Shown one piece after another: positions 9,319-16,374 of a stretch of DNA of 18,002 nt. A model generated the notes under the pieces. It did not search any database. It was not told where the DNA came from and saw only the letters and a program-made list of their open reading frames with translations. The first letter of the stretch is position 1. The number at the start of each line of letters is the position of its first letter. Source of the stretch: Desulfatitalea sp. (GTDB taxonomy: Bacteria > Desulfobacterota > Desulfobacteria > Desulfobacterales > Desulfosarcinaceae); contig JABDRH010000690.1 in NCBI GenBank assembly GCA_013041835.1, positions 1-18,002 on the forward strand, written 5' to 3'. The translations under genes and the position numbers were made by a program.

Positions 9319-10149
9319 TTACCGTTTCCGAGCCATGGATTGGGTGATCCGATCCAGCACGATGGCCATCAGCACGATGGCCAAACCGCCGATCACCGCC
9401 CGTCCGATGTCTAGCGTGTTGAGCCCCAGAATCACCGGCGATCCAAGGCCGCCGGCGCCGATCAGGGCCGCGATGACCACCATGGACAGGGCCATCATGA
9501 TGGTTTGGTTTAATCCGGCCAAAATGGTGGGCATGGCCAGCGGTACCTGCACTTTTCGCAGCACCTGCCAACTGGTGGCCCCGAAGGCCTGGGCCGCCTC
9601 CACCAACTCGGGATGCACCTGGCGGATACCCAGGCTGGTGAGCCGGATAATGGGCGGAATGGCAAAAATGATCGTGGCCAGCACGCCGGCCACATTTCCC
9701 ACGGAAAAAAGCATCACGATGGGCACCAGGTAAACGAAAGCCGGCGTGGTCTGCATGGCGTCCAGGGCAGGCCGCAACCACGCTTCGAAGCGGTCGTTTC
9801 GGCCGGCGACAATGCCCAGGGGAATCCCGGCGATGGCGCAGAAAATAACGGCCGACAACACCATGGCCAGAGTGGTCATGGTGTCTTCCCACAAGCCCAA
9901 CAGCCCGATCAGCGTCATGGTGATAATTGAAAAGACAGCCAACAACACACCGGAAAAACGCCAGGCGGCAAAAGCGATGACCGCAATGACCAGCAAGGGC
10001 GACAGGGCGTTGAGGCCCGTGTCGAAGCCGTTCAGGGTCTGCTGGATGGGCCACTTGATGATCTGAAAAAACTCGCGGTAGTTATCCACGATCCATTCGA
10101 CGAACTGCGACACCCACCGGTCCAGGGGAATTATCTTGTCTTCAAACAT
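9319..10149 (-). CDS. proW: Glycine betaine ABC transporter permease
   Basis: 276 residues with about six hydrophobic segments (for example LLVIAVIAFAAWRF, VLLAVFSIITMTLIGLLGLW, TLAMVLSAVIFCAIAGIPLGIV, and the last one near the C terminus). The ABC permease EAA loop is present as HPELVEAAQAFGATSWQVLRKV, the site that docks on the ATPase. PALDAMQTTPAFVYLVPIVMLF is characteristic of ProW/OpuAB permeases. It is shorter than E. coli ProW, which has a longer N-terminal region, and closer to OpuAB in size. The ATG at 10149 has AGGAGTGAT seven bases upstream. The gene starts 41 bases after the proV stop. It forms the inner-membrane channel for glycine betaine driven by ProV. Confidence 0.95.
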   Translation of the reverse strand: MFEDKIIPLDRWVSQFVEWIVDNYREFFQIIKWPIQQTLNGFDTGLNALSPLLVIAVIAFAAWRFSGVLLAVFSIITMTLIGLLGLWEDTMTTLAMVLSAVIFCAIAGIPLGIVAGRNDRFEAWLRPALDAMQTTPAFVYLVPIVMLFSVGNVAGVLATIIFAIPPIIRLTSLGIRQVHPELVEAAQAFGATSWQVLRKVQVPLAMPTILAGLNQTIMMALSMVVIAALIGAGGLGSPVILGLNTLDIGRAVIGGLAIVLMAIVLDRITQSMARKR

Positions 10150-10190
10150 GGATCACTCCTATTGCCGAAGCAGGTGCTCTTTGAAAACCA

Positions 10191-11426
10191 TCAGGCGGTA
10201 TCACCCTGTGGGTCGCGCGCCTGGGTCTCGGTGCGATGCAGGGTGCGCAGAAAACGGTTCTTCGACACCACGCCTTTAAAGATATGGTTATCATCCACCA
10301 CCGGCACCGGGCAGCTACGGGAAGCCACCTCGGGCAGGATGTCCTGCATGCAGGCGTCGGCCGGCACCGCCTTCACGCCTTGCAGGTAAGCCTGGTCAAT
10401 GGGGCTGTCCTTGGCGTTGGCCTCGATGGCCGCCCGAAGGCTTTCAGAGGAGACCACGCCCAAAAAGTGACGCTTGGCATCCAGCACATAGCCATGATCG
10501 CGTTCGCTGCCGCTGAGCAGCTCATGGGCCGCCCGAAGGCTGCCGACCTTGGTCTTGATGATGGTGGGGTGGGAATCACGAACGATATCCCCGGCACAGA
10601 TTACATGTGTGGGGTCAACGCCCCGGAAAAAGGCGCGCACATAGTCATCGGCCGGATGTTGCAGTATCTGTTCAGGCGAGCCCACCTGCACCACCCGGCC
10701 GCCCTCCATGATGGCGATGCGGTCGCCGATGCGCAACGCTTCGTCCAGATCGTGGGAGATAAAGACGATGGTGCGTTGGTGCAGCTCTTGCAACTTGAGC
10801 AATTCGTCCTGCATTTCCGTGCGGATCAAGGGATCGAGAGCCGAAAAGGCCTCATCCATCAGCAGGATGTCCGGGTCCACGGCCAAACCACGGGCCAAGC
10901 CCACCCGCTGTTGCATACCGCCGCTCAATTGCGAAGGATAGGCCGCCGCCCAGCCGTCAAGCCCCACCTGTGCCAGGGCTTCCATGGCCCGCCCGCGCTG
11001 TTTGTTTTTATCTGTACCGGCCAGCGCCAGTCCAAAAGCGGCATTTTCCAGCACCGTCAGATGGGGCATCAGGGCAAAAGATTGAAACACCATGCTCATG
11101 TTGTGCAGCCGGAACTTGACCAACTCATCCTGGGACATCTTGACCACATCCCGGCCGTCCACCACCACCTGGCCGGCGGTAGGCGCGATGAGCCGGTTGA
11201 GCATGCGCACGATAGTGGATTTGCCCGACCCGGAAAGCCCCATGATGACGAAAATCTCCCCGGAATGGACAACGAAATTGGCATTGTTGACCCCCACGGT
11301 CATGCCGGTTTTTTCAAAAATTTCAGTCTTTTCAAGTCCGTCGGCGAGCAGTTGCATGGCCTGTTTCGGGTGGGGGCCGAAGATTTTGTAAAGATCGCGG
11401 ACGACGATTTTGCTATCGGCTTCCAT
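10191..11426 (-). CDS. proV: Glycine betaine/proline ABC transporter ATP-binding protein with CBS domains
   Basis: 411 residues, close to E. coli ProV in length. The N-terminal extension VRDLYKIFGPHPKQAMQLL is typical of the quaternary-amine transporter subfamily. ATPase motifs: Walker A GLSGSGKST (63-71), Q loop in MVFQSFALMPH, signature LSGGMQQ (167-173), Walker B DILLMDE (186-192), and H-loop His225 in SHD. A pair of CBS domains fills about 285-400, starting at CAGDIV and including GYVLDAKRHFLGVV and PVPVVDDNHIFKGVV. In the OpuA relatives the CBS pair senses ionic strength and gates transport with osmotic state; that role here is by family. The ATG at 11426 has GGAGA upstream. It is the first gene of the minus-strand operon, so its promoter should lie in 11430-11700. 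Confidence 0.96.
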   Translation of the reverse strand: MEADSKIVVRDLYKIFGPHPKQAMQLLADGLEKTEIFEKTGMTVGVNNANFVVHSGEIFVIMGLSGSGKSTIVRMLNRLIAPTAGQVVVDGRDVVKMSQDELVKFRLHNMSMVFQSFALMPHLTVLENAAFGLALAGTDKNKQRGRAMEALAQVGLDGWAAAYPSQLSGGMQQRVGLARGLAVDPDILLMDEAFSALDPLIRTEMQDELLKLQELHQRTIVFISHDLDEALRIGDRIAIMEGGRVVQVGSPEQILQHPADDYVRAFFRGVDPTHVICAGDIVRDSHPTIIKTKVGSLRAAHELLSGSERDHGYVLDAKRHFLGVVSSESLRAAIEANAKDSPIDQAYLQGVKAVPADACMQDILPEVASRSCPVPVVDDNHIFKGVVSKNRFLRTLHRTETQARDPQGDTA

Positions 11427-11934
11427 GGTCGTTCTCCGTTGGCAGGGGAGCGATAATCGGCTTCTGGGGCGCAGTGCGTTTGGCCGGGGTGATATGGGGA
11501 CGGGATCGGCACGGCCGCCGAAAATCTACATGACGACTGATGTATAGATGAAGTTACGCGGCGTACCGTTTTTCTGAAGCCACTGGTATTTAAGAGTTGT
11601 TGATGCCCACCGCACCGTCACGGTCCCAAATATGCGTCGTACTCAATTGCGTTTGAGTTAAAACAACTAACGTATTATTTGATCGTAGTCAATGGTTTCA
11701 TTTGCCAAGGAAGCAGAATCGGAGCGTACCAATATGGCACATGTGTATATTTATCAACAATGCAATCAAATAGATGGGATTATATGCGGTGTGCCGCAGA
11801 ATACCCGACGAGGTCTTGTTTTGATCGTATGCAATGCAAATGGTCGTATCAAGATACCGGATTCGCGGTTTGCCCCTACCCTGTCCAAAAGTACAGTTTT
11901 CAAGATTCGAGTTAAATGCTAACACTCAATCCAA
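11427..11934. other. AT-richer intergenic region upstream of proV, no convincing gene
   Basis: This stretch must hold the proV promoter on the minus strand and a promoter for the rightward gene, but I see no strong pair of boxes. On the minus strand a TTGACT is visible near 11684-11689 without a good -10 at 17 bases. An inverted repeat ACTCAA-N6-TTGAGT occupies 11641-11658 and is a possible operator. Plus-strand frames of 75-78 codons (11679-11915 and 11692-11922) are open. The second has an internal ATG at 11734 with a weak GGAG upstream. Their translations match no family I know and their base use differs from nearby genes, so I do not call them genes. The region could also encode a small RNA; nothing shows it directly. 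Confidence 0.5.
11641..11658. promoter_or_regulatory. Inverted repeat upstream of proV, candidate operator
   Basis: ACTCAA and TTGAGT are perfect 6-base inverted arms around a 6-base spacer, giving an 18-base site of the size bound by a dimeric regulator. It lies about 215 bases upstream of the proV start. A six-base repeat can occur by chance and no promoter elements anchor it, so this is a weak call. Confidence 0.2.
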
Positions 11935-11945
11935 AAGGAGGCGCC

Positions 11946-11967
11946 GGGTGCGTCATTTGACGCGCCC
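11946..11967 (+). promoter_or_regulatory. Stem-loop in the leader of the DUF4474-like gene
   Basis: GGGTGCGTC (11946-11954) pairs with GACGCGCCC (11959-11967) over nine pairs, one a G-T wobble, around the loop ATTT. There is no T run after it on either strand, so it does not look like a standard intrinsic terminator. It lies inside a ten-codon mini-ORF and ends 27 bases before the ATG of the next gene. This suggests translational or transcriptional attenuation of that gene, but function is inferred from structure and position only. Confidence 0.4.
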
Positions 11968-11980
11968 GATTCATCTTTGA
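11948..11980 (+). CDS. Possible ten-codon leader peptide
   Basis: A near-ideal ribosome site AAGGAGG (11935-11941) is followed after six bases by GTG at 11948, opening a ten-codon frame encoding MRHLTRPIHL that stops with TGA at 11978-11980, fourteen bases before the ATG of the DUF4474-like gene. The frame contains the whole right part of the stem-loop at 11946-11967, so a ribosome translating it would open the hairpin. That is the geometry of a translational leader. No conserved stalling motif is recognised. The alternative is that the AAGGAGG is fortuitous or serves another transcript. It is too short to judge by codon use. Confidence 0.3.
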   Translation: MRHLTRPIHL

Positions 11981-11994
11981 CCAAGAAGGGTGAT

Positions 11995-12939
11995 ATGACC
12001 GCAGAATGGAAGCCGGAAAGTAATTTGGCCAAAATCGTCTATGAGGCCGGATTTAAGTATGATCCTGATCAGGACATCTTATTTTCGCGCAGGGATGCCC
12101 GGCAAAGGCGCTTCGGGTATGCATATGCTTATGATGTGGCCGCACCTGCCATTATCAGCGCCATCATCGATTGCGAGCCGTTTTTCTTCATCTATGATGA
12201 TAAGCACTGGATGATCGAGTTGTGGAAGGGGCATTATGGCCTCGGGCCCGGCGGCGAGATCGGGGTTTATGTCAGTCCCCGTCCGGATCCGATTCTTGAC
12301 GCCACGATCGGGCATCGACCCCATGATCCTGACAATGGCAAATTTTTTGTGTGCGCAAAAGATTCCGAGCGGTTACAGATGTCATTTACCCTGAACTGCA
12401 ATGGGACGTCGCTGTTTAGCAGGGAGCCGCAAATGCATTGGTGGCTGACCGGATTCAAATGGGGGATTCTTTCCACACCGGAGCAACTTACCATGGATCT
12501 GAAGATAGGCTTTCCGAATGGTGTGATGAAAGAGCAGTTTATCCTTGCCGTGGATAGGGCCGGATATGACAACATTCAAATAGATGGCAATACGGTTGGG
12601 TTTACATTTGCCCGGCCGACGACAAAGCAACCACGTTTCGATCCGATGTGCGCATCTGTCGTGGAAACGGTTCGTAAAAACAACGCCGAACGGGTGTGGC
12701 GATTCTCGCAACTGGGTCTGCCGAACAGTGACCCCAACCTCGCGCCGGCGCATTTCGGCGCTTACTTTGATGCGTATCGAAAAAATAGAATGCGAAAACC
12801 ATTGCTTGATGTGATGCAGGGACATAACATTGCAAAACGCGAGGCGAATAAAGCGCTTAACGTACTTCTTGGGTCCGAGACGCCATGGGCAAGGATCATT
12901 GACTTTTGCAAAAGGATTATTGCCTCTTTTAAAGGGTAG
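11995..12939 (+). CDS. DUF4474-like protein of unknown function
   Basis: 314 residues from the ATG at 11995, preferred over the in-frame TTG at 11977 because GAAGGG lies just upstream of the ATG. The N-terminal half has a pattern I associate with DUF4474: YDPDQDILFSRRDARQRRFG, then IIDCEPFFFIYDDKHWMIEL and WKGHYGLGPGGEIGVYVS. That family is of unknown function. The assignment is from memory of the pattern and should be confirmed. The middle holds an aromatic stretch, MHWWLTGFKWGIL, and the C-terminal third is basic and helical. There is no signal peptide or membrane segment, so probably cytoplasmic. Codon choice is more AT-rich than in the kinase and transporter genes, hinting at a different origin. 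It ends 16 bases from the stop of the convergent cupin gene. Confidence 0.75.
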   Translation: MTAEWKPESNLAKIVYEAGFKYDPDQDILFSRRDARQRRFGYAYAYDVAAPAIISAIIDCEPFFFIYDDKHWMIELWKGHYGLGPGGEIGVYVSPRPDPILDATIGHRPHDPDNGKFFVCAKDSERLQMSFTLNCNGTSLFSREPQMHWWLTGFKWGILSTPEQLTMDLKIGFPNGVMKEQFILAVDRAGYDNIQIDGNTVGFTFARPTTKQPRFDPMCASVVETVRKNNAERVWRFSQLGLPNSDPNLAPAHFGAYFDAYRKNRMRKPLLDVMQGHNIAKREANKALNVLLGSETPWARIIDFCKRIIASFKG

Positions 12940-12955
12940 ACCCCACGTGACGCTT

Positions 12956-13270
12956 TCAAAAATAAACAGCAAGCCAAATCGTTTCGCATGTCGGATCGGT
13001 CCACTCCACACGATGTTTTACACGGGCGCCGATGTTCAGATAGTCGCCTGGCTTGAGCACCACGATATCCTCTTCGTTCTCGAGCTTCAGGCCTGCACTG
13101 CCTTTCACAACTAAAACAAACTCAGCTTTTTCTTGATCGTACCAAAACCCTTCGGGTGAGGCGTGCCCTCGCGATACAATCCGCTCTATGATGACATTTC
13201 CCGTGGCGCATATTGTATTGATGATTTCATGGGGTATTTTTTGAGGTATGCCTTCGAGTAGGGATCCCAT
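12956..13270 (-). CDS. Small single-domain cupin protein
   Basis: 104 residues from the ATG at 13270. The frame stays open to another ATG at 13354 (132 residues). I prefer the shorter form because related small cupins, as I recall them, begin with the equivalent of MGSLLEGIPQKIPHEI; neither start has a good ribosome site. The core reads IIERIVSRGHASPEGFWYDQ, EFVLVVKGSAGL, LKPGDYLNIGARVKHRVEW and ETIWLAVYF, typical of an abundant family of cupins of unknown substrate. The usual metal-binding HxH of cupin motif 1 is replaced by WYD, while the Glu and the motif-2 His remain, so metal binding may differ or be lost. It is convergent with the DUF4474-like gene and divergent from the methyltransferase gene. 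No specific function can be given. Confidence 0.82.
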   Translation of the reverse strand: MGSLLEGIPQKIPHEIINTICATGNVIIERIVSRGHASPEGFWYDQEKAEFVLVVKGSAGLKLENEEDIVVLKPGDYLNIGARVKHRVEWTDPTCETIWLAVYF

Positions 13271-13354
13271 TGCGTATTCATACGTGAGGCCGGCCAAATG
13301 GTCAACTGTAACAAACCCTTTAGACAGAGCAACCGGATTGCCATACGGGTCCAT

Positions 13355-13466
13355 TCGCGATACATGACATTTTTACATAATACTTGACCGGTCCGAAAGC
13401 GGTCGACCGGGTTCGGTGTCTGAACAAGCGCAAGGCCAAGGCCACCGCGGCTGCATGGAGGCGTTT
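13355..13466. promoter_or_regulatory. Divergent control region between cupin and BHMT-like genes
   Basis: This short region must contain the promoter of the plus-strand methyltransferase-regulator pair and probably that of the cupin gene. A minus-strand TATTAT (plus 13377-13382) with TCGACC 18 bases upstream is a possible promoter for the cupin. Two short perfect palindromes, GACCGGTC (13386-13393) and CGGTCGACCG (13400-13409), lie next to it and could be operator half-sites. No sigma-54 GG-N10-GC element was found. All elements are weak by themselves. Confidence 0.3.
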
Positions 13467-14504
13467 ATGATCATTGACAGACTGAAAAACAGCGTCGTCC
13501 TTGGCGATGGCGGAGCTATCTTCGAATTGGAGCGGCGTGGGTATGTAAGCGCCGGTCCGTTTACACCCCAGGTGGTGGTGGAGCATCCCGAGGCAGTGCG
13601 GCAGATGCAAGTGGATTTTGCCCGGGCCGGGGCCGAGGTGCTTCAGGCCGTCACCTACTATGCCCATGAGGAGAAGCTCAAGGATGTGGGCGCCGATGGA
13701 CGGCTCGAACAGATCAACGCCGATGCGGTGCGCATTGCGCGGCAGGTGGCCGACCAATACAGTTGCCTGGTGGCCGGCAACTTGTGCAATACGTGGGTGT
13801 ATGATCCCAAGGATGCCGCCTCGCATGCCAAGGCCCGCCGGCAGTTCGACGACCAGATCGGTTACCAGATGAACCAGGGTGTCGATTTTTTCATTGCCGA
13901 GACCATTGAGTATCTGGGAGAGGCAAAGATCGCCCTGGCAGCGATCCGGGCGGCCGGGCAGCCTGCCATGATCACCCTGGGATTCAAGAAGGACGATTGT
14001 ACGCTCGATGGCGTGGTTGTGGAAGATGCATTCAAGACGCTTGAGGATTTGGGGGCGGACATCGTGGGAATCAACTGCTTTCGGGATCCGGTGTTGATGT
14101 TGCCGTTGGCCCGACGCATGCGTGATGGCGTGTCGTGCTTTACGGCCACCCAGCCCGTGGCCTATCGCTGCACGCCCGAAAAGCCCTACTTTCAAATCCA
14201 AGAGCATGGGGGCAAGGTGGCCTTTCCCTTGGCCCTGGATCCTTTCGTGTTGACGCGTTTTGAGATGGCCCGGTACGCCTTGGATGCCCAACAGATGGGC
14301 ATCAACTTCATCGGTGCGTGCTGCGGTGCGGCCCCGCACCATATCCGGGCCATGGCCGAGGCGTTGGGGCGTACGGTGCCCAACAGCAAGTACTCACCGG
14401 CGCTGGACCTGCACACCATCATTGGTGATTCGACCCATACACGGGAAAAAAATGGGCAGATTTTGTGCGAGCAGCGGTATGGAAAGGACAATTGCGACCG
14501 ATGA
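13467..14504 (+). CDS. Betaine-homocysteine S-methyltransferase homologue
   Basis: 345 residues from the ATG at 13467, chosen for the ATGGAGG ribosome site five bases upstream; the open frame begins earlier, at a GTG at 13416. The whole protein follows vertebrate BHMT rather than generic homocysteine methyltransferases: VVLGDGGAIFELERRGYVSA and GPFTPQVVVEHPEAVRQM, the YYAHEEKL stretch, FFIAETIEY, VGINCFRDP, and GACCGAAPHHIRAMAEAL. Cys204, Cys285 and Cys286 match the three zinc-binding cysteines that activate homocysteine. The predicted reaction is glycine betaine plus homocysteine to dimethylglycine plus methionine, in the cytoplasm, independent of cobalamin. It lacks the roughly 40-60 C-terminal residues that form the oligomerisation arm of mammalian BHMT, though a remnant ALDLHTI is retained. 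Nearby proVWX supports betaine as the donor. The stop overlaps the regulator's start (ATGA). Confidence 0.88.
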   Translation: MIIDRLKNSVVLGDGGAIFELERRGYVSAGPFTPQVVVEHPEAVRQMQVDFARAGAEVLQAVTYYAHEEKLKDVGADGRLEQINADAVRIARQVADQYSCLVAGNLCNTWVYDPKDAASHAKARRQFDDQIGYQMNQGVDFFIAETIEYLGEAKIALAAIRAAGQPAMITLGFKKDDCTLDGVVVEDAFKTLEDLGADIVGINCFRDPVLMLPLARRMRDGVSCFTATQPVAYRCTPEKPYFQIQEHGGKVAFPLALDPFVLTRFEMARYALDAQQMGINFIGACCGAAPHHIRAMAEALGRTVPNSKYSPALDLHTIIGDSTHTREKNGQILCEQRYGKDNCDR

Positions 14505-15850
14505 AGTCCGCTTTAAACATCCTGATTATCGATGATGACCCTTTTATCAGCGCCTCGCTTGCCGAATACCTTCATATCAACGGGTATGAAACGGTTCTTG
14601 CCGAACAGGGAGAAGAAGGGCTGTCGGTTTTTAAAACCAACAACACCCCCATTGTTCTGCTGGATCAGGAGTTGCCCGACAGCAACGGGCTGGATATCTG
14701 CCCAAAATTGCTGGAAATCGATCCGTATGCCAAAATCATTTTTATCACTGCCCATGCCTCGGTGCGAAATGCCGTGGACGCCATGCAAAAGGGTGCGTTC
14801 AATTACCTGGCCAAGCCCTTTTCCCTGGAAGAGCTTCTTATTTGCATCAATATGGCCGCCAAAAGCCTGGAACTGGAAGGTAAACTAAAGATCAGGGAGT
14901 ATGAGAACAAGCAGCGCCGGGCCGAGGATGAGCTCATCGGTGAATCCGCCGCCGCACAACGGCTTCGCGGCCAAATCGAGCTGGCGGCCGCCTCGGACGC
15001 GGCGGTGCTGATTACCGGCGAGACCGGCGTGGGTAAAAACGTAGTGGCCCGACAAATCCACCGGCGCCAAAACAAGCGCGAACCGCTGCTGACCATCAAT
15101 TGTTCGGCTATCCCGGAAAATTTGATCGAAACCGAGTACTTCGGTCATGAGAAGGGTGCGTTTACCGGTGCGGATACACGCCGTGAAGGAATTTTCGAGC
15201 TTGCCGACGGGGGGACGCTTCTCCTGGACGAGATCGGCGACATTCCTTACCATCTTCAGAGCAAGTTGCTCTGCGTGCTGGAGGACAAGCAGGTACGGCG
15301 CATCGGCGGCGCCAAGCCCATCACGGTGGATGTGCGCATCATTGCCGTGACCAATCAAAATCTGACCAAAGCGATTGACGAAAGCCGTTTCAGGGAAGAT
15401 CTTTACTACCGGCTGGCGGTGATCAATATCAAGGTTCAGCCGCTGCGCCAGCGGGTGGAAGACATCGCGGCTTTGGCCCATTACTTCGGCCGGAGGTTTT
15501 GCGGCGGTCCGGTCCGCATCGAACAAGAGCAGTTCGCACGCATGGCCGCATATGCATGGCCCGGCAACATCAGGGAACTGCGCAACGTGATCGAACGCGC
15601 TTCGCTGCTACGCCAGGGTGACGTCATTCGTCCGGCGGATCTGCTCTTGACGGCTGAAACGCAGGTGTGCCAGGATGCGGATCTGGATGCCCCTGCCAAT
15701 GATGCAGAAGCGATCATGCCGCTTGATGCGCTTGTCAAGAGACACATTGTGCAGACACTTGAAAAATGCGGCGGCAACAAAAGTCAAACAGCGATACGTT
15801 TGGGCCTCTCCCTTTCAACGCTGAAACGAAAGTTGAAATCTTTCGGGTAA
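14501..15850 (+). CDS. NtrC-family sigma-54-dependent response regulator
   Basis: 449 residues from the ATG at 14501, which overlaps the preceding stop as ATGA; the frame extends upstream to 14465 inside the methyltransferase gene without a better start. Receiver (1-115): ILIIDDDP, phospho-acceptor Asp55 in VLLDQELPD, and Lys105 in LAKPF. AAA+ domain (about 145-370): Walker A GETGVGKN (173-180), the sigma-54-contacting GAFTGA (219-224), Walker B GGTLLLDE (237-244), and the arginine-finger region FREDLYYRL (297-305). A Fis-type helix-turn-helix ends the protein (GGNKSQTAIRLGLSLSTLKR, 424-443). It is competent on its face to activate sigma-54 promoters when phosphorylated. No kinase gene is directly attached. 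The coupling suggests control of betaine methyl metabolism, but its targets are unknown. Confidence 0.95.
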   Translation: MKSALNILIIDDDPFISASLAEYLHINGYETVLAEQGEEGLSVFKTNNTPIVLLDQELPDSNGLDICPKLLEIDPYAKIIFITAHASVRNAVDAMQKGAFNYLAKPFSLEELLICINMAAKSLELEGKLKIREYENKQRRAEDELIGESAAAQRLRGQIELAAASDAAVLITGETGVGKNVVARQIHRRQNKREPLLTINCSAIPENLIETEYFGHEKGAFTGADTRREGIFELADGGTLLLDEIGDIPYHLQSKLLCVLEDKQVRRIGGAKPITVDVRIIAVTNQNLTKAIDESRFREDLYYRLAVINIKVQPLRQRVEDIAALAHYFGRRFCGGPVRIEQEQFARMAAYAWPGNIRELRNVIERASLLRQGDVIRPADLLLTAETQVCQDADLDAPANDAEAIMPLDALVKRHIVQTLEKCGGNKSQTAIRLGLSLSTLKRKLKSFG

Positions 15851-16374
15851 GCACATCCAAAAGGGTCAAAAAGAACCACAAGGATCAATATGACCCATCC
15901 AATTTGACCTCCATGGCTACCAATAGAGACACCCCGCCTTCCAGGGATCGCAAAAACATCTATACACGATGGCCTTTTCGATTTTTGAAGCCATGGATGG
16001 CGTTCTTGGCATGCATTTAGCTAATGACATCTATGAAAATGAGCCGCTACAAATTCGACAAGTGGAAGATGACGTTGGGCTTGCCAGTGGTCAAAAATGC
16101 GCTGACTGCACAACGGATCTGACCTGACCTGACCTGACCTGAAACGGAACCGCCATTGAACTGCAAGGCCAAGCTACAAATCGCGATGATTGCGGATGTA
16201 ACTATCGACTACGGTTTCTGAAACGCCCTGCTCCTATTGAACGGATTCGGCCATCGATACAATTGAAACGGATATGTAGCGATCCCTGATGCCCACTGAA
16301 TTGACCCGGTGCGGATGTAGCGGCTTATTTTCCACTCTCTGTTCGATATTAATCCCAATGTTGCAACATTGGGG
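15851..16374. other. Gene-poor stretch with possible insertion-sequence debris
   Basis: About 520 bases without a convincing gene. A 52-codon frame runs from 15969 to 16127 but has no ribosome site and no recognised relatives. The segments CCCACTGAATTGACCC near 16291-16306 and ATGACCC...TTTGACCTCC near 15889-15911, plus imperfect repeats of CGGATRTGTAGCG near 16271 and 16312, remind me of terminal-repeat regions of IS21-type elements, without any transposase left. The regulator gene ends at 15850 with no clear terminator hairpin after it. Confidence 0.35.
16119..16142. repeat. Pentanucleotide tandem repeat (GACCT)n
   Basis: GACCT is repeated four times from 16121 to 16140, and the phase continues two bases on either side, so 24 bases are perfectly periodic (4.8 units). 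It lies in the gene-poor stretch between the regulator and the GAF gene. Such short repeats change copy number by slippage. A unit of five is out of frame with codons, but there is no gene here for it to switch, unless the 52-codon frame ending at 16127 is real. Confidence 0.85.

Noticed and set aside
9308..10054. Open frame of 248 codons on the minus strand overlapping proW in another frame
   Set aside because: It reads as Arg/His/Gly-rich low-complexity sequence, while the proW frame gives a proper membrane permease with an EAA loop.
10236..11456. Open frame of 406 codons on the plus strand opposite proV
   Set aside because: It lies antisense to a gene with complete ABC ATPase and CBS motifs. 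Its translation is His- and Gln-rich without any domain, a usual shadow of GC-rich coding DNA.
11560..11640. Possible sigma-54 promoter for proV on the minus strand
   Set aside because: No GG-N10-GC arrangement fits; the nearest GG-rich segments have wrong spacing to a GC.
11692..11922. 76-codon frame upstream of the DUF4474-like gene, with internal ATG at 11734
   Set aside because: Weak ribosome site, no recognised family and base use unlike the neighbours; kept only as a remark in the intergenic entry.
13320..14342. Open frame of 340 codons on the minus strand opposite the BHMT-like gene
   Set aside because: The plus strand carries unmistakable BHMT motifs with a good ribosome site. The antisense translation has no recognisable motif.
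15969..16127. 52-codon frame ending inside the pentanucleotide repeat
   Set aside because: No ribosome site and no recognised relatives; it contains a CADC pair, but one Cys pair is not evidence of a protein.
16119..16142. Short direct repeats considered as a CRISPR fragment
   Set aside because: The unit is five bases with no spacers, so it is a simple tandem repeat. No CRISPR array or cas gene is seen in the window.
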